The notes: generated from the letters alone by a model not told the origin. Counted from the stretch's first letter, positions 8,930-17,587 are shown. The stretch is DNA of 56,688 nt from an uncultured Clostridia bacterium (GCA_947169745.1 CAMVQZ010000006.1:1-56688), one strand, 5' to 3'. Translations and numbers: made by a program.

Positions 8930-9907
8930 TCAGAATTTATCATTTATATCCGTAAAGTCAAGAGGCTTATCCAATGTATCAACAAGATCTCTTGGAAGCT
9001 TTTTATCCTTGCCATCCGGTGATACCTGAGCATATCTTCCCTGCTCTTTCCCCCCGCTTTCTTCTGAAGCTCTGCGGGGAGCCGGATCTCTGCCGGTCTT
9101 TCCGGAAGATCTGCTTTTCTTTTTATTATTTCCTTTTTTACCCTTATTATTTTTTCCGCCCGGGCCGTCATTATTATCAGCCGGTTTTTTCAGATTAATG
9201 TAAATAACAAGACCGATAAGTCCGACACCGAGAACGATGAGGGGTATCCCGATAGCAAGATATTTCCACGTATCGTTTCCGCCCTCAGCCGCATCCTTGA
9301 GATCATCAAATTCGGATCCGCCGGAATTCTGTCCCTGTGAGGGAGGAAGGACCTTACTGGATTTGCTTTCGCTTCCGGAAGATTCATCCTTGGAGGGAGT
9401 CATATTTTCCTGAACGTCCTTCCAGTCCTTTGAAGTCATTTCAGATGTGTCCACCGAATGTTCCTTTGGCACCTTAGATGTTCTGGAGCTTTCTCCGTCT
9501 CCTGATGTCCCGCTTTCGGAGGAGCTTTCCTCTGTCTCCTCTTCGCTGCTGGTATTTTCGTAATCATAATCGTCTATGTATGAAAACTCGCCGTCGTCAG
9601 TGTCATCATCGTAATAATCCGATGTCCATGTATTGCTCTCAGCATCCGACCACGTTTCAGAGGATTCCTCGTAATAATAGGAGCTTTCTTCGTAAGATGA
9701 GCTTTCCTCGTAAATTGTACTACTTTCCTCAGCAGATTCGTCCTCTGTATCAGAATCCTCAGAGGAAACATTTTCGGAGTATTCCGTAACTGTGCCGGGA
9801 TCCTCATCATCAGGAACAGCATTCGCCGCAAACATCCCGGAGGAAATAACAACACATGACAGTATACATACCGATAATATCTGAAATGGATTGCGTTTCA
9901 TTTTCAT
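8930..9907 (-). CDS. Acidic Ser/Glu-rich single-pass membrane protein
   Basis: A 325-aa protein with an N-terminal signal peptide (about residues 1-30), a low-complexity outer region rich in Ser, Glu, Asp and Tyr with repeated S-Y-E-E-S-type units, a transmembrane helix at about 216-239 (YLAIGIPLIVLGVGLIGLVI), and a basic Lys/Gly/Asn-rich cytoplasmic tail of about 86 aa ending in an acidic stretch. It resembles a surface stalk or a substrate for serine/threonine kinases, but no enzyme domain is seen. It precedes the transketolase genes by 88 bp and may share their promoter. I do not recognise the family. Confidence 0.7.
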   Translation of the reverse strand: MKMKRNPFQILSVCILSCVVISSGMFAANAVPDDEDPGTVTEYSENVSSEDSDTEDESAEESSTIYEESSSYEESSYYYEESSETWSDAESNTWTSDYYDDDTDDGEFSYIDDYDYENTSSEEETEESSSESGTSGDGESSRTSKVPKEHSVDTSEMTSKDWKDVQENMTPSKDESSGSESKSSKVLPPSQGQNSGGSEFDDLKDAAEGGNDTWKYLAIGIPLIVLGVGLIGLVIYINLKKPADNNDGPGGKNNKGKKGNNKKKSRSSGKTGRDPAPRRASEESGGKEQGRYAQVSPDGKDKKLPRDLVDTLDKPLDFTDINDKF

Positions 9908-9955
9908 ATTATTTATCCCTTCGGATCTAAAAAATTACAGGATTTTTTCAATTCA

Positions 9956-9985
9956 ATAATATCACAACAGTACCCCTGAATACAA
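9956..9985 (-). promoter_or_regulatory. Sigma-A promoter for the Ser-rich/transketolase operon
   Basis: On the minus strand, TTGTAT (9980-9985), an 18-bp spacer and TATTAT (9956-9961), with TGA directly before the -10. A decayed repeat remnant (10061-10110) lies about 75 bp further upstream. Confidence 0.6.
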
Positions 9986-10060
9986 TATATTAATTATATT
10001 TCTGCAATTTTACGATATTATTTAAATAAGAAACAAATTTAATGTTGATATTAACTACTT

Positions 10061-10110
10061 GCCGCAGCGGAGTGCCTGTCCTGTCGATTTGCAGCAACGT
10101 GACGCTGCCT
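10061..10110 (-). repeat. Decayed remnant of the modular repeat, locus 3
   Basis: Contains GGAGTGCCT, CTGTCGATT and a broken P palindrome (ACGTGACGCTGCC). These are the same words, in the same order, as the linker at 11228-11249 plus a P module. Orientation points toward the 9907 gene. No intact core C. The flanks on both sides (9986-10060 and 10111-10175) show nothing else I can support. Confidence 0.55.
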
Positions 10111-10175
10111 CTGTTTCGCTTTATTCTGTCCCGGAAAGTACACTCTTCTGCCTGATGCAGTTCAGCCATAACAGC

Positions 10176-11039
10176 CTACAGCAATGCGCCCTGCTGTCCG
10201 CCGCACAACTCTCTCAAAAGCAGCTCAAAGCACAAGCCGTCCTGGGGCGGAGTTTCCAGCTTTTCTGTTATCCTTATCGCATCCAGTACAAAATCCGAGG
10301 ATCTTTCCACTGCCTCCTCCAGAGCATCTCCGCAGACAAGCCTGGAAGCCAGCACCGCGGCAAAAACATCTCCCGTCCCTGCTCTTTCGCAGCCAATGGA
10401 TGGAGCTGCTACGACAGAATATGAGCCGTCCCGTTTATATATAAAATTGCAGATACTGCCGCTCTTTTTTATTCCGGTAATCACGATATCCCGGCTTCCG
10501 GCCGATCTTAGCTTTTCCGAGATCATTAAAAGCTCCGGTATCTCACATATATTTTCGTTATACGGTATACCAGTCAGGATACAGGCTTCTGTCAGATTCG
10601 GGGTCAGGACATCAGCCCTTGCGGCAAGCCTGCGGAGGCTCCTGCAATGCTCCGAAGTAAGTGTAGCATAGATCCTGCCGTTATCCCCCATTACCGGGTC
10701 AACGATGATGTGGGTTTCATTTCCCGCAAACCTGTCTATGAAATCCTCTACGATAGCTATCTGTCTGACAGAACCCAGAAAGCCGGTATAGATCGCATCA
10801 AAGCTGAGGTTCAGTTTTTCCCATTTTGAATAGTAGACCGACATCTTATCTGTATAATCGTCAAAGAAATAATCCTCATATCCTGTATGATTGGAGAGTA
10901 CAGCCGTGGGTACCGCACAGCACTGTATACCCGCAGCGGATATTATCGGTATCGAAACACTCAGAGAACATCGTCCGAAACCGGAAAAATCATTTATGAC
11001 CGCAATTTTTTTCTGTTTTGATATGGTCAAATACATCAC
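10176..11039 (-). CDS. pdxK: Pyridoxal/pyridoxamine kinase
   Basis: A 287-aa ribokinase-fold enzyme that phosphorylates pyridoxal, pyridoxine or pyridoxamine with ATP in vitamin B6 salvage. Key signs: INDFSGFGRCSLSVSIPI at the N-terminus (substrate loop), VLSNHTGYED, VDPVMGDNG, LTPNLTEACILTG, and GTGDVFAAVLAS containing the catalytic Asp. Length is typical of the PdxK/PdxY group; I cannot separate the two names with certainty. The start is ATG at 11039; an in-frame ATG one codon later is possible. It is transcribed divergently from an ECF substrate-binding component, which suggests a shared role in B6 uptake and trapping. Confidence 0.88.
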   Translation of the reverse strand: MMYLTISKQKKIAVINDFSGFGRCSLSVSIPIISAAGIQCCAVPTAVLSNHTGYEDYFFDDYTDKMSVYYSKWEKLNLSFDAIYTGFLGSVRQIAIVEDFIDRFAGNETHIIVDPVMGDNGRIYATLTSEHCRSLRRLAARADVLTPNLTEACILTGIPYNENICEIPELLMISEKLRSAGSRDIVITGIKKSGSICNFIYKRDGSYSVVAAPSIGCERAGTGDVFAAVLASRLVCGDALEEAVERSSDFVLDAIRITEKLETPPQDGLCFELLLRELCGGQQGALL

Positions 11040-11063
11040 CGCTTAATATTTTTTGACAACTAT

Positions 11064-11093
11064 ATAATAGTATAAACCCCTCCCCCCTGTCAA
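11064..11093 (-). promoter_or_regulatory. Sigma-A promoter for pdxK
   Basis: On the minus strand, consensus TTGACA (11088-11093), an 18-bp G-rich spacer and TATTAT (11064-11069). The -35 starts about 14 bp after the repeat T unit ends. Confidence 0.7.
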
Positions 11094-11106
11094 TTATTTT
11101 CTTCCC

Positions 11107-11382
11107 AGCGGTGCGTGCTCGCACTGAGCGATTCGGCAGCGTGACGCTGCACCCTTGTTCGCGTTATCGCTCGTTTACTCTCGCTCTGTTGTGCGTATAT
11201 AAACTACTGTGCCGCGGCATCCGGCGGCGGAGTGCCTCCGCTGTCGATTCGCGTTATCGCTCATTCCATTCGCTCGATTATGCGTACATATACCCTCGTT
11301 CCGCGGCATCCCTTACGGGCTGCTTTTTGCGGCTGGTTTTATTCCGATATAAATAAACACTCCCTGGGCGCTAAGTGCCTGA
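11107..11382 (-). repeat. Modular intergenic repeat, locus 4 (between pdxK and the ECF gene)
   Basis: Read toward pdxK: a scrambled M module (11313-11382, with AGCCGC and CACTCCCTG words), core C (11248-11312), linker containing CGGAGTGCCTCCG, core C (11158-11224), P palindrome GCAGCGT-G-ACGCTGC (about 11137-11151) and a T unit (11107-11133). The T end faces the pdxK promoter, as at the other loci. The same array separates two divergent transcripts. Confidence 0.85.
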
Positions 11383-11422
11383 AATGATGTACATATTAAT
11401 CGGAAGTCAAATAATACAGGTG

Positions 11423-11451
11423 TTGACAAAGGGGGAGTATATGTCTATAAT
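11423..11451 (+). promoter_or_regulatory. Consensus sigma-A promoter for the ECF S-component gene
   Basis: TTGACA (11423-11428), a 17-bp spacer and TATAAT (11446-11451): a full consensus at both boxes, with a GGGGGAG spacer. Confidence 0.9.
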
Positions 11452-11477
11452 TTAGGGGTAAATATAAAGGTTTGATG

Positions 11478-11500
11478 TGTAATCCAGAAGATGGATTACG
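11478..11500 (+). promoter_or_regulatory. 5'-UTR hairpin before the ECF S-component gene
   Basis: GTAATCC (11479-11485) pairs with GGATTAC (11493-11499) around loop AGAAGAT, in the leader between promoter and Shine-Dalgarno. No T-tract follows, so it is not a terminator. It could affect RNA stability or initiation; this is inference. Confidence 0.45.
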
Positions 11501-11520
11501 TATGAAAGGGGAAATTATAA

Positions 11521-12062
11521 TGGAAAGAAAAAACAGCACAATGCATATCAGATATATGATACTCGCTTCTCTGTTTGCAGCAATGATCTATATACTGACA
11601 GCAGTCGTACACATACCCACTCAGCAGGGCTATGTCCATATCGGCGACGGAGCAATTTATCTGGCAGCATCACTTCTGCCGGCGCCTTATGCCGTTGCAG
11701 CAGCGGCAATCGGAGCAGGACTTTCGGATTATCTTTCAGGCTTTGCGCTCTGGGTACTCCCCACAGCCGTCATCAAAGCATTGACAGTGCTTTCCTTCTC
11801 ATCGGATCGCAGCAGGATCATCTGCAAGAGAAATCTCTTCGGACTTATCCCTGCGGCTGTAATCTGCGTGGGAGGATATTATCTTTCCGGAAGTCTGCTT
11901 TACGGAAGCTTTATAGCCTCTCTTGCCGATATCCCCGGAAATGTGACTCAATCAGTAATGAGCTCCGCACTTTATATTTTCCTGGGCTGCGCTCTTGACA
12001 AAATGAGTATCAAAAGCACCTGGGGAATGTTTTCACCGGCAGTAAAAAGCAAAAGAAAATAA
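11521..12062 (+). CDS. ECF transporter substrate-binding (S) component, putative vitamin B6
   Basis: A 180-aa membrane protein with five to six hydrophobic segments. HIGDGAIYLAASLLP followed by a Gly/Ala-rich helix (AAAIGAGLSDYLSG) is typical of S components of energy-coupling-factor vitamin transporters. S components bind one micronutrient and borrow a shared energising module, which is not encoded here. The start at 11521 (MERKNSTMHI) is chosen over an upstream in-frame ATG at 11472 because GAAAGGGGAA precedes it and the upstream stretch folds as a leader hairpin. Adjacency to pyridoxal kinase suggests a B6 vitamer as substrate; a different vitamin cannot be excluded. Confidence 0.8.
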
Positions 12063-12072
12063 TAAAGAATAA

Positions 12073-12453
12073 TTATGGTAGTTACTTCGCTCCTTTCTTA
12101 CAGTAAGCTCTTGCGTAATGGATGTTCTTACGGCCTTCAATTATTATGTGCAAAAAAACAGGCGCTCGGTGTCAGGGGAGTGAAATACCGGAAATCAGAA
12201 TAAACCAGCCGCGGAAAGCGGCCCGTAAGGGCTGCGGCGGCGAGAGGCGGGGTTATTGTCTGAGGCACTCCGCGCCGGATGCCGCGCGACGAGAGTATAG
12301 TTAAACACAACCGAGCGAGTGTAAGCGAGCGACTACGCGAACACGCTCAGTGCGAGCACGCACCGCGAACATGCTCAGTGCGGGCACGCACCGCGAACAC
12401 GCTCAGTGCGGGCACGCACCGCAAACATGCTTACTGCGGGTACGCACCTGCTG
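12073..12453 (+). repeat. Modular intergenic repeat, locus 5: the most complete copy (upstream of rimP)
   Basis: Starts about 10 bp after the ECF gene. In order: leader module L (about 12073-12158, with AGTAAGCTCTTGCG), module M (12159-12274, AGGCGCTC start, nested CCGC/GCGG and GC hairpin), core C (12275-12341), then four tandem T units of 28 bp (12342-12369, 12370-12397, 12398-12425, and a diverged fourth from 12426). T units share CTCAGTGCGGGCACGCACCG. The rimP -35 lies 25 bp further on. There is no coding signal in 12063-12578. Confidence 0.9.
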
Positions 12454-12477
12454 GCACAAAAGAAAATCGGTTGGGGG

Positions 12478-12506
12478 TTGCATATTTTAAAAATATGTGA
12501 TAGAAT
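12478..12506 (+). promoter_or_regulatory. Sigma-A promoter of the rimP-infB operon
   Basis: TTGCAT (12478-12483), a 17-bp spacer and TAGAAT (12501-12506), with TGTGA directly before the -10 (extended -10). Confidence 0.8.
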
Positions 12507-12532
12507 ATATTTATGATTAATGTATGTTGACT

Positions 12533-12560
12533 AAAGAGTGGGGCGACCCGCTCTTTTATT
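12533..12560 (+). promoter_or_regulatory. Leader hairpin / candidate attenuator of the rimP operon
   Basis: A 10-bp stem AAAGAGTGGG (12533-12542) pairs with CCCGCTCTTT (12547-12556) with one G-T pair, closed by a GCGA tetraloop of the GNRA class. TTTTATTGTT runs from the end of the stem. It sits in the roughly 65-nt leader between promoter and Shine-Dalgarno, so it has the form of an intrinsic terminator inside a 5'-UTR. Control of read-through by NusA, an operon product, is plausible but inferred. Confidence 0.65.
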
Positions 12561-12578
12561 GTTAAAACGGAGGAGAAT

Positions 12579-13058
12579 ATGGCAAAGAAAAAGAGCGGCA
12601 ATACCGTCGCAGGGGTCTCGGAGCTTGTCCGTCCTATAATTGAAGCTATGGGTCTGACGCTCTGGGATGTAAGGTATGTCAAGGAAGGTGCGGTGTGGTA
12701 TCTGCGGATATTCATTGACAAGGACGAAGGAGTCACAATTGAGGATTGTGAGGCCGTCACAAGGGCTGTAAACGATCCTTTGGATAGGCTTGACCCCATT
12801 GAGGGCAGCTACTGCCTTGAGGTGTCCTCGCCGGGAATCGAAAGAGAGCTTGTCACCGATGAGCATTTCGACAGGTTTCTGGGGGCTCCGGTAATGATAA
12901 AGCTTATCAGACCGGACGAAAAAGGAGAGAGAGAGCTCAAAGGAACTCTTATATCCCACGATAAAGACAGTGCAGTAATCATGTCCGAAAACGGGGAGGA
13001 AAGAGTAATAAAGAAAAAGGATACTGTATATATTAAACTGGATGATTTTAATATTTAA
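12579..13058 (+). CDS. rimP: Ribosome maturation factor RimP
   Basis: A 159-aa protein needed for assembly of the 30S subunit. It shows the RimP pattern: LGLTLWDVRYVKEG-like N-domain strands, LRIFIDKDEGVTIEDCEAVTRA, YCLEVSSPGIERELVTDEHF, and a C-terminal SH3-like domain (KGTLISHDKDSAVIMSENG). The ATG at 12579 follows GGAGGAG. It is the first gene of the translation operon, and nusA follows after 18 bp. Confidence 0.95.
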   Translation: MAKKKSGNTVAGVSELVRPIIEAMGLTLWDVRYVKEGAVWYLRIFIDKDEGVTIEDCEAVTRAVNDPLDRLDPIEGSYCLEVSSPGIERELVTDEHFDRFLGAPVMIKLIRPDEKGERELKGTLISHDKDSAVIMSENGEERVIKKKDTVYIKLDDFNI

Positions 13059-13076
13059 TAAACGGAGGGTCAGAAA

Positions 13077-14291
13077 ATGAAAAAAAATAAAGAACCGGAA
13101 GAGAATTTGTTTGAAGCACTTTCTCTGATTGAAAAGGAAAAGGGCATACCCGCCGACTTCATGCTGGCACAGATCAACAAGGCTATAATCACCGCCTGCA
13201 AGAATTCCTACGGTGGAAACGACGATGTTACAGTTGAATTCAATAAGACTACCGGCAGACTTTCAGCAAGCCTGAACAAGATTGTTGTCGAAGAGGTCAC
13301 AGATATCAACAGGGAAATCTCTCTGGATGAAGCAAGAAAAATAAACGCATCAGTTGCTCCGGGAGACAAGGTCGGAATAAGGCTTGACCCCAAGAATTTC
13401 GGCAGAATCGCTGTTATGACTGCAAGAAATATGATCCGCCAGGGCATCAGAGACGGAGAAAAGGAACAGGCGTTGTCTGAGTATCAGAGCAAGCTCCAGG
13501 ATATCGTCACCGCAACTGTTGAACAAGTTGACCCCAATACAGGAAATGCGACACTGCGACTGGGCAAGGCTATCGCGATCCTCCCGAAGAACGACCAGGT
13601 CGCAGGAGAGGAATACAAGGTGGGCGACCTTATCAAGGTCTATGTCGTAAATGTCAAGACCGGGGACAGAGGCCCCAGAGCCATCATTTCCAGAACTCAC
13701 CCGGATCTTGTCAAGAGACTTTTTGAAGAGCAGGTTCCGGAGATATTCGACGGTATTGTAGAAGTCAAATCCATATCAAGAGAAGCCGGCTCCAGAACAA
13801 AGATAGCTGTTCTGAGCACTGATCCCGAGGTAGACGCTGTGGGAGCCTGCATCGGTCCAAAGGGACAGCGGGTCGGCACCATCGTTGGACAGCTGGGCGG
13901 AGAAAAAATAGATATCATAGAATACAGCGAGGATCCTGTAGAGTTTATCAAAAAGGCTCTTTCCCCTGCCGATGTTCTGGATGTAACCCTTGATCCCACA
14001 GGAGAAAAGAACTGCAGAGCAACAGTGCCGGATGGTCAGCTCTCCCTTGCTATAGGAAACAAAGGACAGAATGTGCGCCTTGCAGCAAAGCTTACAGGCT
14101 GGAAAATAGATATCCGCCCGGAAAGCGGCTTCTTCGGCGAGGATGACGAGGATGAAGAAGAGATAAAGCCGGAAGAAGAGACTGCAGAGGAAACAGCAGA
14201 GATTACCGGGTCTGAAGCTGAGACCGATGAAGCAGAAGAGCCTGCAGCAGAGGAGGAAGCAGCTGCAGAGGATACTGAAGATAACGAATGA
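13077..14291 (+). CDS. nusA: Transcription termination/antitermination factor NusA
   Basis: A 404-aa RNA-polymerase-binding factor controlling pausing, termination and antitermination. Domains in order: N-terminal RNAP-binding domain (1-125), S1 domain (about 135-205), KH1 (about 210-280, with VGACIGPKGQRV), and KH2 (about 285-350, with AIGNKGQNVRLAAKLTGWKIDI). A low-complexity acidic Glu/Ala tail of about 55 aa follows in place of the two acidic repeats of E. coli NusA. The ATG at 13077 has CGGAGG upstream. It lies between rimP and rnpM in the standard order. Confidence 0.97.
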   Translation: MKKNKEPEENLFEALSLIEKEKGIPADFMLAQINKAIITACKNSYGGNDDVTVEFNKTTGRLSASLNKIVVEEVTDINREISLDEARKINASVAPGDKVGIRLDPKNFGRIAVMTARNMIRQGIRDGEKEQALSEYQSKLQDIVTATVEQVDPNTGNATLRLGKAIAILPKNDQVAGEEYKVGDLIKVYVVNVKTGDRGPRAIISRTHPDLVKRLFEEQVPEIFDGIVEVKSISREAGSRTKIAVLSTDPEVDAVGACIGPKGQRVGTIVGQLGGEKIDIIEYSEDPVEFIKKALSPADVLDVTLDPTGEKNCRATVPDGQLSLAIGNKGQNVRLAAKLTGWKIDIRPESGFFGEDDEDEEEIKPEEETAEETAEITGSEAETDEAEEPAAEEEAAAEDTEDNE

Positions 14292-14318
14292 TATAAGCCG
14301 ACAGGAGGAAACAGCAGG

Positions 14319-14612
14319 GTGCGTGAAAAGAAGATACCAATGAGAAAATGCACAGGCTGCGGCGAAATGAAGGAAAAGAAGCAGCTTGTCAGAATAGTAA
14401 GATCCCCCAGGGGCGAGGAAGAGACAAGCGTCGAAATATCGGTTGACGTTACAGGAAAGAGACCAGGACGAGGGGCATACATATGTTACGATCCCGGCTG
14501 TCTGGCAAAGGCGAGAAAAGCCCGCAGGCTGGAAAAAGCCTTTTCCTGCAAGATCCCCGATGAGATATATGAGCAGCTGGAGCTCCAGCTGAGAGAAGCA
14601 TCTGATAAATAA
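14319..14612 (+). CDS. rnpM: YlxR-family RNA-binding protein (RnpM)
   Basis: A 97-aa protein beginning with GTG at 14319, 8 bp after AGGAGG. The family signature is clear: MRKCTGCGEMKEKKQLVRIV, a GKRPGRGAYIC strand and a Cys-containing PGCLAKARK helix. YlxR proteins bind RNA; the Bacillus member RnpM has been linked to RNase P. It is in the conserved nusA-ylxR-ylxQ-infB order. Length is normal. Confidence 0.92.
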   Translation: MREKKIPMRKCTGCGEMKEKKQLVRIVRSPRGEEETSVEISVDVTGKRPGRGAYICYDPGCLAKARKARRLEKAFSCKIPDEIYEQLELQLREASDK

Positions 14613-14641
14613 ACGGATAGTCCGGAAAGAGTGGTCGGAAA

Positions 14642-14944
14642 ATGAATGAAAAATTGCTGTCGCTTATGGGTATCGCCAGAAAAGCCGGAAGGCTCTCTCT
14701 GGGATATGACCCGGCCGAGGAAGCTATGAGGAAGGGGAAATCAAAGCTTTTGCTGATCGCAAAGGATGTTTCGGAAAGAACTCTGAAAAGCATCACGGCT
14801 GCCGCGCAGCAAACCGGCACCCGGATGATCCTTACAGATATAACGATGGACGCCTTCGGAGCGGCTGTCGGAAAACGATCGGGAATCGTTTCTGTGAACG
14901 ATCGGGGATTTGCAGAAAAAATGGAAACACTATGCAGCGAATAA
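14642..14944 (+). CDS. ylxQ: YlxQ, L7Ae/L30e-type RNA-binding protein
   Basis: A 100-aa protein of the L7Ae ribosomal-protein family. The start reads LLSLMGIARKAGRLSLGYD, followed by a Lys-rich segment, LLLIAKDVSERT and a late SGIVSVNDRGFAEKM. Family members bind kink-turn RNA; the cellular role of YlxQ is poorly known. It is positioned between rnpM and infB with short gaps of 29 and 18 bp. The ATG at 14642 is preceded by a GAGTGG site. Confidence 0.9.
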   Translation: MNEKLLSLMGIARKAGRLSLGYDPAEEAMRKGKSKLLLIAKDVSERTLKSITAAAQQTGTRMILTDITMDAFGAAVGKRSGIVSVNDRGFAEKMETLCSE

Positions 14945-14962
14945 AGACAGGAGGATGAATGT

Positions 14963-17473
14963 ATGATAAAATATAAACTCAGCGAACTGGCAAAGAACCT
15001 GAATATCCCCTCAAAGGAGATATCCGAGGTATTAAAGACATATCTCAATGTCAACAAGAAGGCGGCTGCCGTCCTCAGCGAGGAGGAGCTGAACCTTGTT
15101 ATTGAGTATTTTACCCAGAAGAACATTATGCCAAACCTTAATGCATATTACGCCAGCGCCAGTGAGCCGGCGGAGACAAAAGCAGAGGCAAAATCTGATA
15201 AAAAGGAAAAGCCCGCTGCTCAGAGCACAGGAAAAACCCAGGCTGCCGAAAAAGCAGAAAAGCCCCGGAATCCTGAAAAAGCAAAGGCTCCCGGAAAAGC
15301 TGATAACCAGGGCAAAAAAGACAACAAGGACAACAGAGACAATAAGGACAGAAGCCAGCAGAGACCCGGCGACAGAAAGAATCAGAAAAAGTCAAAGCAG
15401 CCGGCTGCTCCCAGACCCAAGCAGGAGACCCATATCCTCAGCGGTAAAAAACTCGATAAGAGTGAGACCGTTACAGAGGATAACAGCAAGGTCAATGAAA
15501 ACAGAGGCAGGGTTGTCAATGCCAATACAAGGGCTTCTCATGTCAATATAGACAGATATAATGAAAAATACGACAGGCTTGCAAGTGAGAAAATGCACAA
15601 GGAGCCTACCGTACAGAAGCAGAAGATAAATCAGCGCTCCCAGCAGAAGGGCAAGCCCCGTAACTCCAGAAAAGAGACCGAGGCTGAGCGTATGAAGAGG
15701 ATCGCAAACGACCGCAAGAATAAGCCGATCACAGTGCAGATACCTGATGAGATCACTGTAGGAGAGCTTGCTCTCAGGCTCAAGGCAACCGCTGCAGAGG
15801 TCATCAAAAAGCTGATGATGCTGGGAGTCATGGCATCTGTAAACGATGTTATCGACTTTGATACAGCGTCCCTTGCGGCAATGGAATTCCACGCAAAGAT
15901 CGAAAAGGAAGTTATTGAGACTATCGAGGAAAAGATCATAGACGACAGCGAGGACGACGACGCTAATCTGGTCGAGCGTGCTCCCGTGGTAGTAGTTATG
16001 GGTCACGTTGATCACGGAAAGACCTCACTTCTGGACGCTATACGCCACGCTCACGTAACTGCAACAGAGGCCGGCGGTATCACCCAGCATATCGGCGCAT
16101 ACAGAGTCAATATAAATGACAGGGAGATCACCTTCCTGGATACTCCCGGACACGAGGCATTTACAACAATGCGTGCAAGAGGCGCACAGGTAACAGATAT
16201 CGCTATTCTTGTAGTCGCAGCAGACGACGGTATAATGCCTCAGACAGTTGAAGCTATACATCACGCAAAGGCTGCCGGTGTTTCCATTATCGTTGCAGTC
16301 AATAAGATAGATAAGCCCGGCGCAAATGTGGAGCAGGTAAAGACCCAGCTCACAGAGCACGAACTGGTACCTGAGGAATGGGGCGGCGATGTTCCTGTTA
16401 TCCCCGTTTCCGCTCATACCAAGGAGGGTATAGACGATCTTCTGGAAATGGTCATCCTTGTGGCTGATATGAAGGAGCTGAAGGCTAATCCCGACAGAGC
16501 AGCAAAGGGTACTGTTATCGAGGCGCGTCTTGACAAGGGCAGAGGTCCTGTTGCAACTATGCTGGTGCAGAATGGTACTCTCCATGTGGGAGATATAGTT
16601 GTCGCCGGCACAAGTGTGGGAAGAGTCAGGGCGATGACAAACGACAAGGGCTCAAAGGTAAAGGAGGCAGGTCCTTCGGTGCCTGTTGAGATAACAGGTC
16701 TTGACGATGTTCCCACAGGCGGAGACACCTTTGACGCAGTTTCCGATGAGCGTCTTGCAAGAGAGCTGGTAGCCCAGAGACGTGACGCAGAAAAGGAAGA
16801 GCGCTTCAATTCCAGAACAAAGGTCACCCTTGATAACCTCTTTGACCAGATGAAGCTGGGCGAGATGAAGGAGCTGAAGATAATAGTCAAGGCCGATGTC
16901 CAGGGCTCGGTGGAGGCTGTAAGGCAGTCCCTTGAAAAGCTGAGCAATGAAGAGGTCAGGGTAAATGTGATACACAGCGCAGTCGGCGCTATCAGAGAGT
17001 CTGATGTTATGCTGGCTTCCGCCTCCAACGCTATCATTGTGGGCTTCAATGTAAGGCCCGACCCGGTAGCTGAGGAAAACGCCAAGAGAGACGGCGTGGA
17101 TATGCGCCTTTACAGGATAATCTATGACTGCATCGAGGAGATCGAGGCTGCTATGAAGGGTATGCTTGCTCCCAAATTCAGGGAGAATGTCCTGGGTAAG
17201 GTGGAGGTCAGAATGACCTACAAGATCACCAATGTAGGACTGGTATCCGGCTCCTATGTTCTCTCCGGAAAGGTAGTCAGAGGCGCTCAGTGCCGTGTTG
17301 TAAGAGACGGTATAATAATCGCAGACGACAACATCGCTTCCCTGCAGAGATTCAAGGACAGCGTGAAGGAAGTCGCCCAGGGCTTTGAGTGCGGTATTAC
17401 TCTTGAAAAATACAGCGACATCAAAGAGGGAGACATCTTTGAGATATACGAGATGGAACAGATAACAGAATAA
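14963..17473 (+). CDS. infB: Translation initiation factor IF-2
   Basis: An 836-aa GTPase that brings fMet-tRNA to the 30S subunit and promotes subunit joining. The N-terminal IF2_N motif ([16 protein letters not shown]) is followed by a long Lys/Pro/Gln/Asn low-complexity linker (about 65-250), a second IF2_N motif, then the G domain with [20 protein letters not shown] and NKIDK, and the beta-barrel and C-terminal tRNA-binding domains. Last gene of the operon here: a strong terminator follows at once, and rbfA and truB, which often follow infB, are absent. Confidence 0.97.
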   Translation: MIKYKLSELAKNLNIPSKEISEVLKTYLNVNKKAAAVLSEEELNLVIEYFTQKNIMPNLNAYYASASEPAETKAEAKSDKKEKPAAQSTGKTQAAEKAEKPRNPEKAKAPGKADNQGKKDNKDNRDNKDRSQQRPGDRKNQKKSKQPAAPRPKQETHILSGKKLDKSETVTEDNSKVNENRGRVVNANTRASHVNIDRYNEKYDRLASEKMHKEPTVQKQKINQRSQQKGKPRNSRKETEAERMKRIANDRKNKPITVQIPDEITVGELALRLKATAAEVIKKLMMLGVMASVNDVIDFDTASLAAMEFHAKIEKEVIETIEEKIIDDSEDDDANLVERAPVVVVMGHVDHGKTSLLDAIRHAHVTATEAGGITQHIGAYRVNINDREITFLDTPGHEAFTTMRARGAQVTDIAILVVAADDGIMPQTVEAIHHAKAAGVSIIVAVNKIDKPGANVEQVKTQLTEHELVPEEWGGDVPVIPVSAHTKEGIDDLLEMVILVADMKELKANPDRAAKGTVIEARLDKGRGPVATMLVQNGTLHVGDIVVAGTSVGRVRAMTNDKGSKVKEAGPSVPVEITGLDDVPTGGDTFDAVSDERLARELVAQRRDAEKEERFNSRTKVTLDNLFDQMKLGEMKELKIIVKADVQGSVEAVRQSLEKLSNEEVRVNVIHSAVGAIRESDVMLASASNAIIVGFNVRPDPVAEENAKRDGVDMRLYRIIYDCIEEIEAAMKGMLAPKFRENVLGKVEVRMTYKITNVGLVSGSYVLSGKVVRGAQCRVVRDGIIIADDNIASLQRFKDSVKEVAQGFECGITLEKYSDIKEGDIFEIYEMEQITE

Positions 17474-17479
17474 AAATCA

Positions 17480-17516
17480 AGCACTTCCGCCTTTTATGAA
17501 CGGAAGTGCTTTTTTA
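17480..17516 (+). terminator. Terminator after infB
   Basis: A perfect 10-bp stem AGCACTTCCG (17480-17489) pairs with CGGAAGTGCT (17501-17510), followed by a run of T. It ends the rimP-infB operon. Confidence 0.92.
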
Positions 17517-17587
17517 TGTTTTATATTCAGATCACAGCGAAGGCCGGAAAAATACAATCCGTCACCTGTGACCGCAGGACGGTACGT

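Noticed and set aside
8842-8943. N-terminal extension of the transketolase N subunit
   Set aside because: It overlaps the preceding gene's end and has no ribosome site, while GGAGGA precedes the ATG at 8841.
12342-12453. Direct repeats of 28 bp that could suggest a CRISPR array
   Set aside because: Units are directly adjacent with no unique spacers, no cas genes are present, and the unit occurs singly at other loci.
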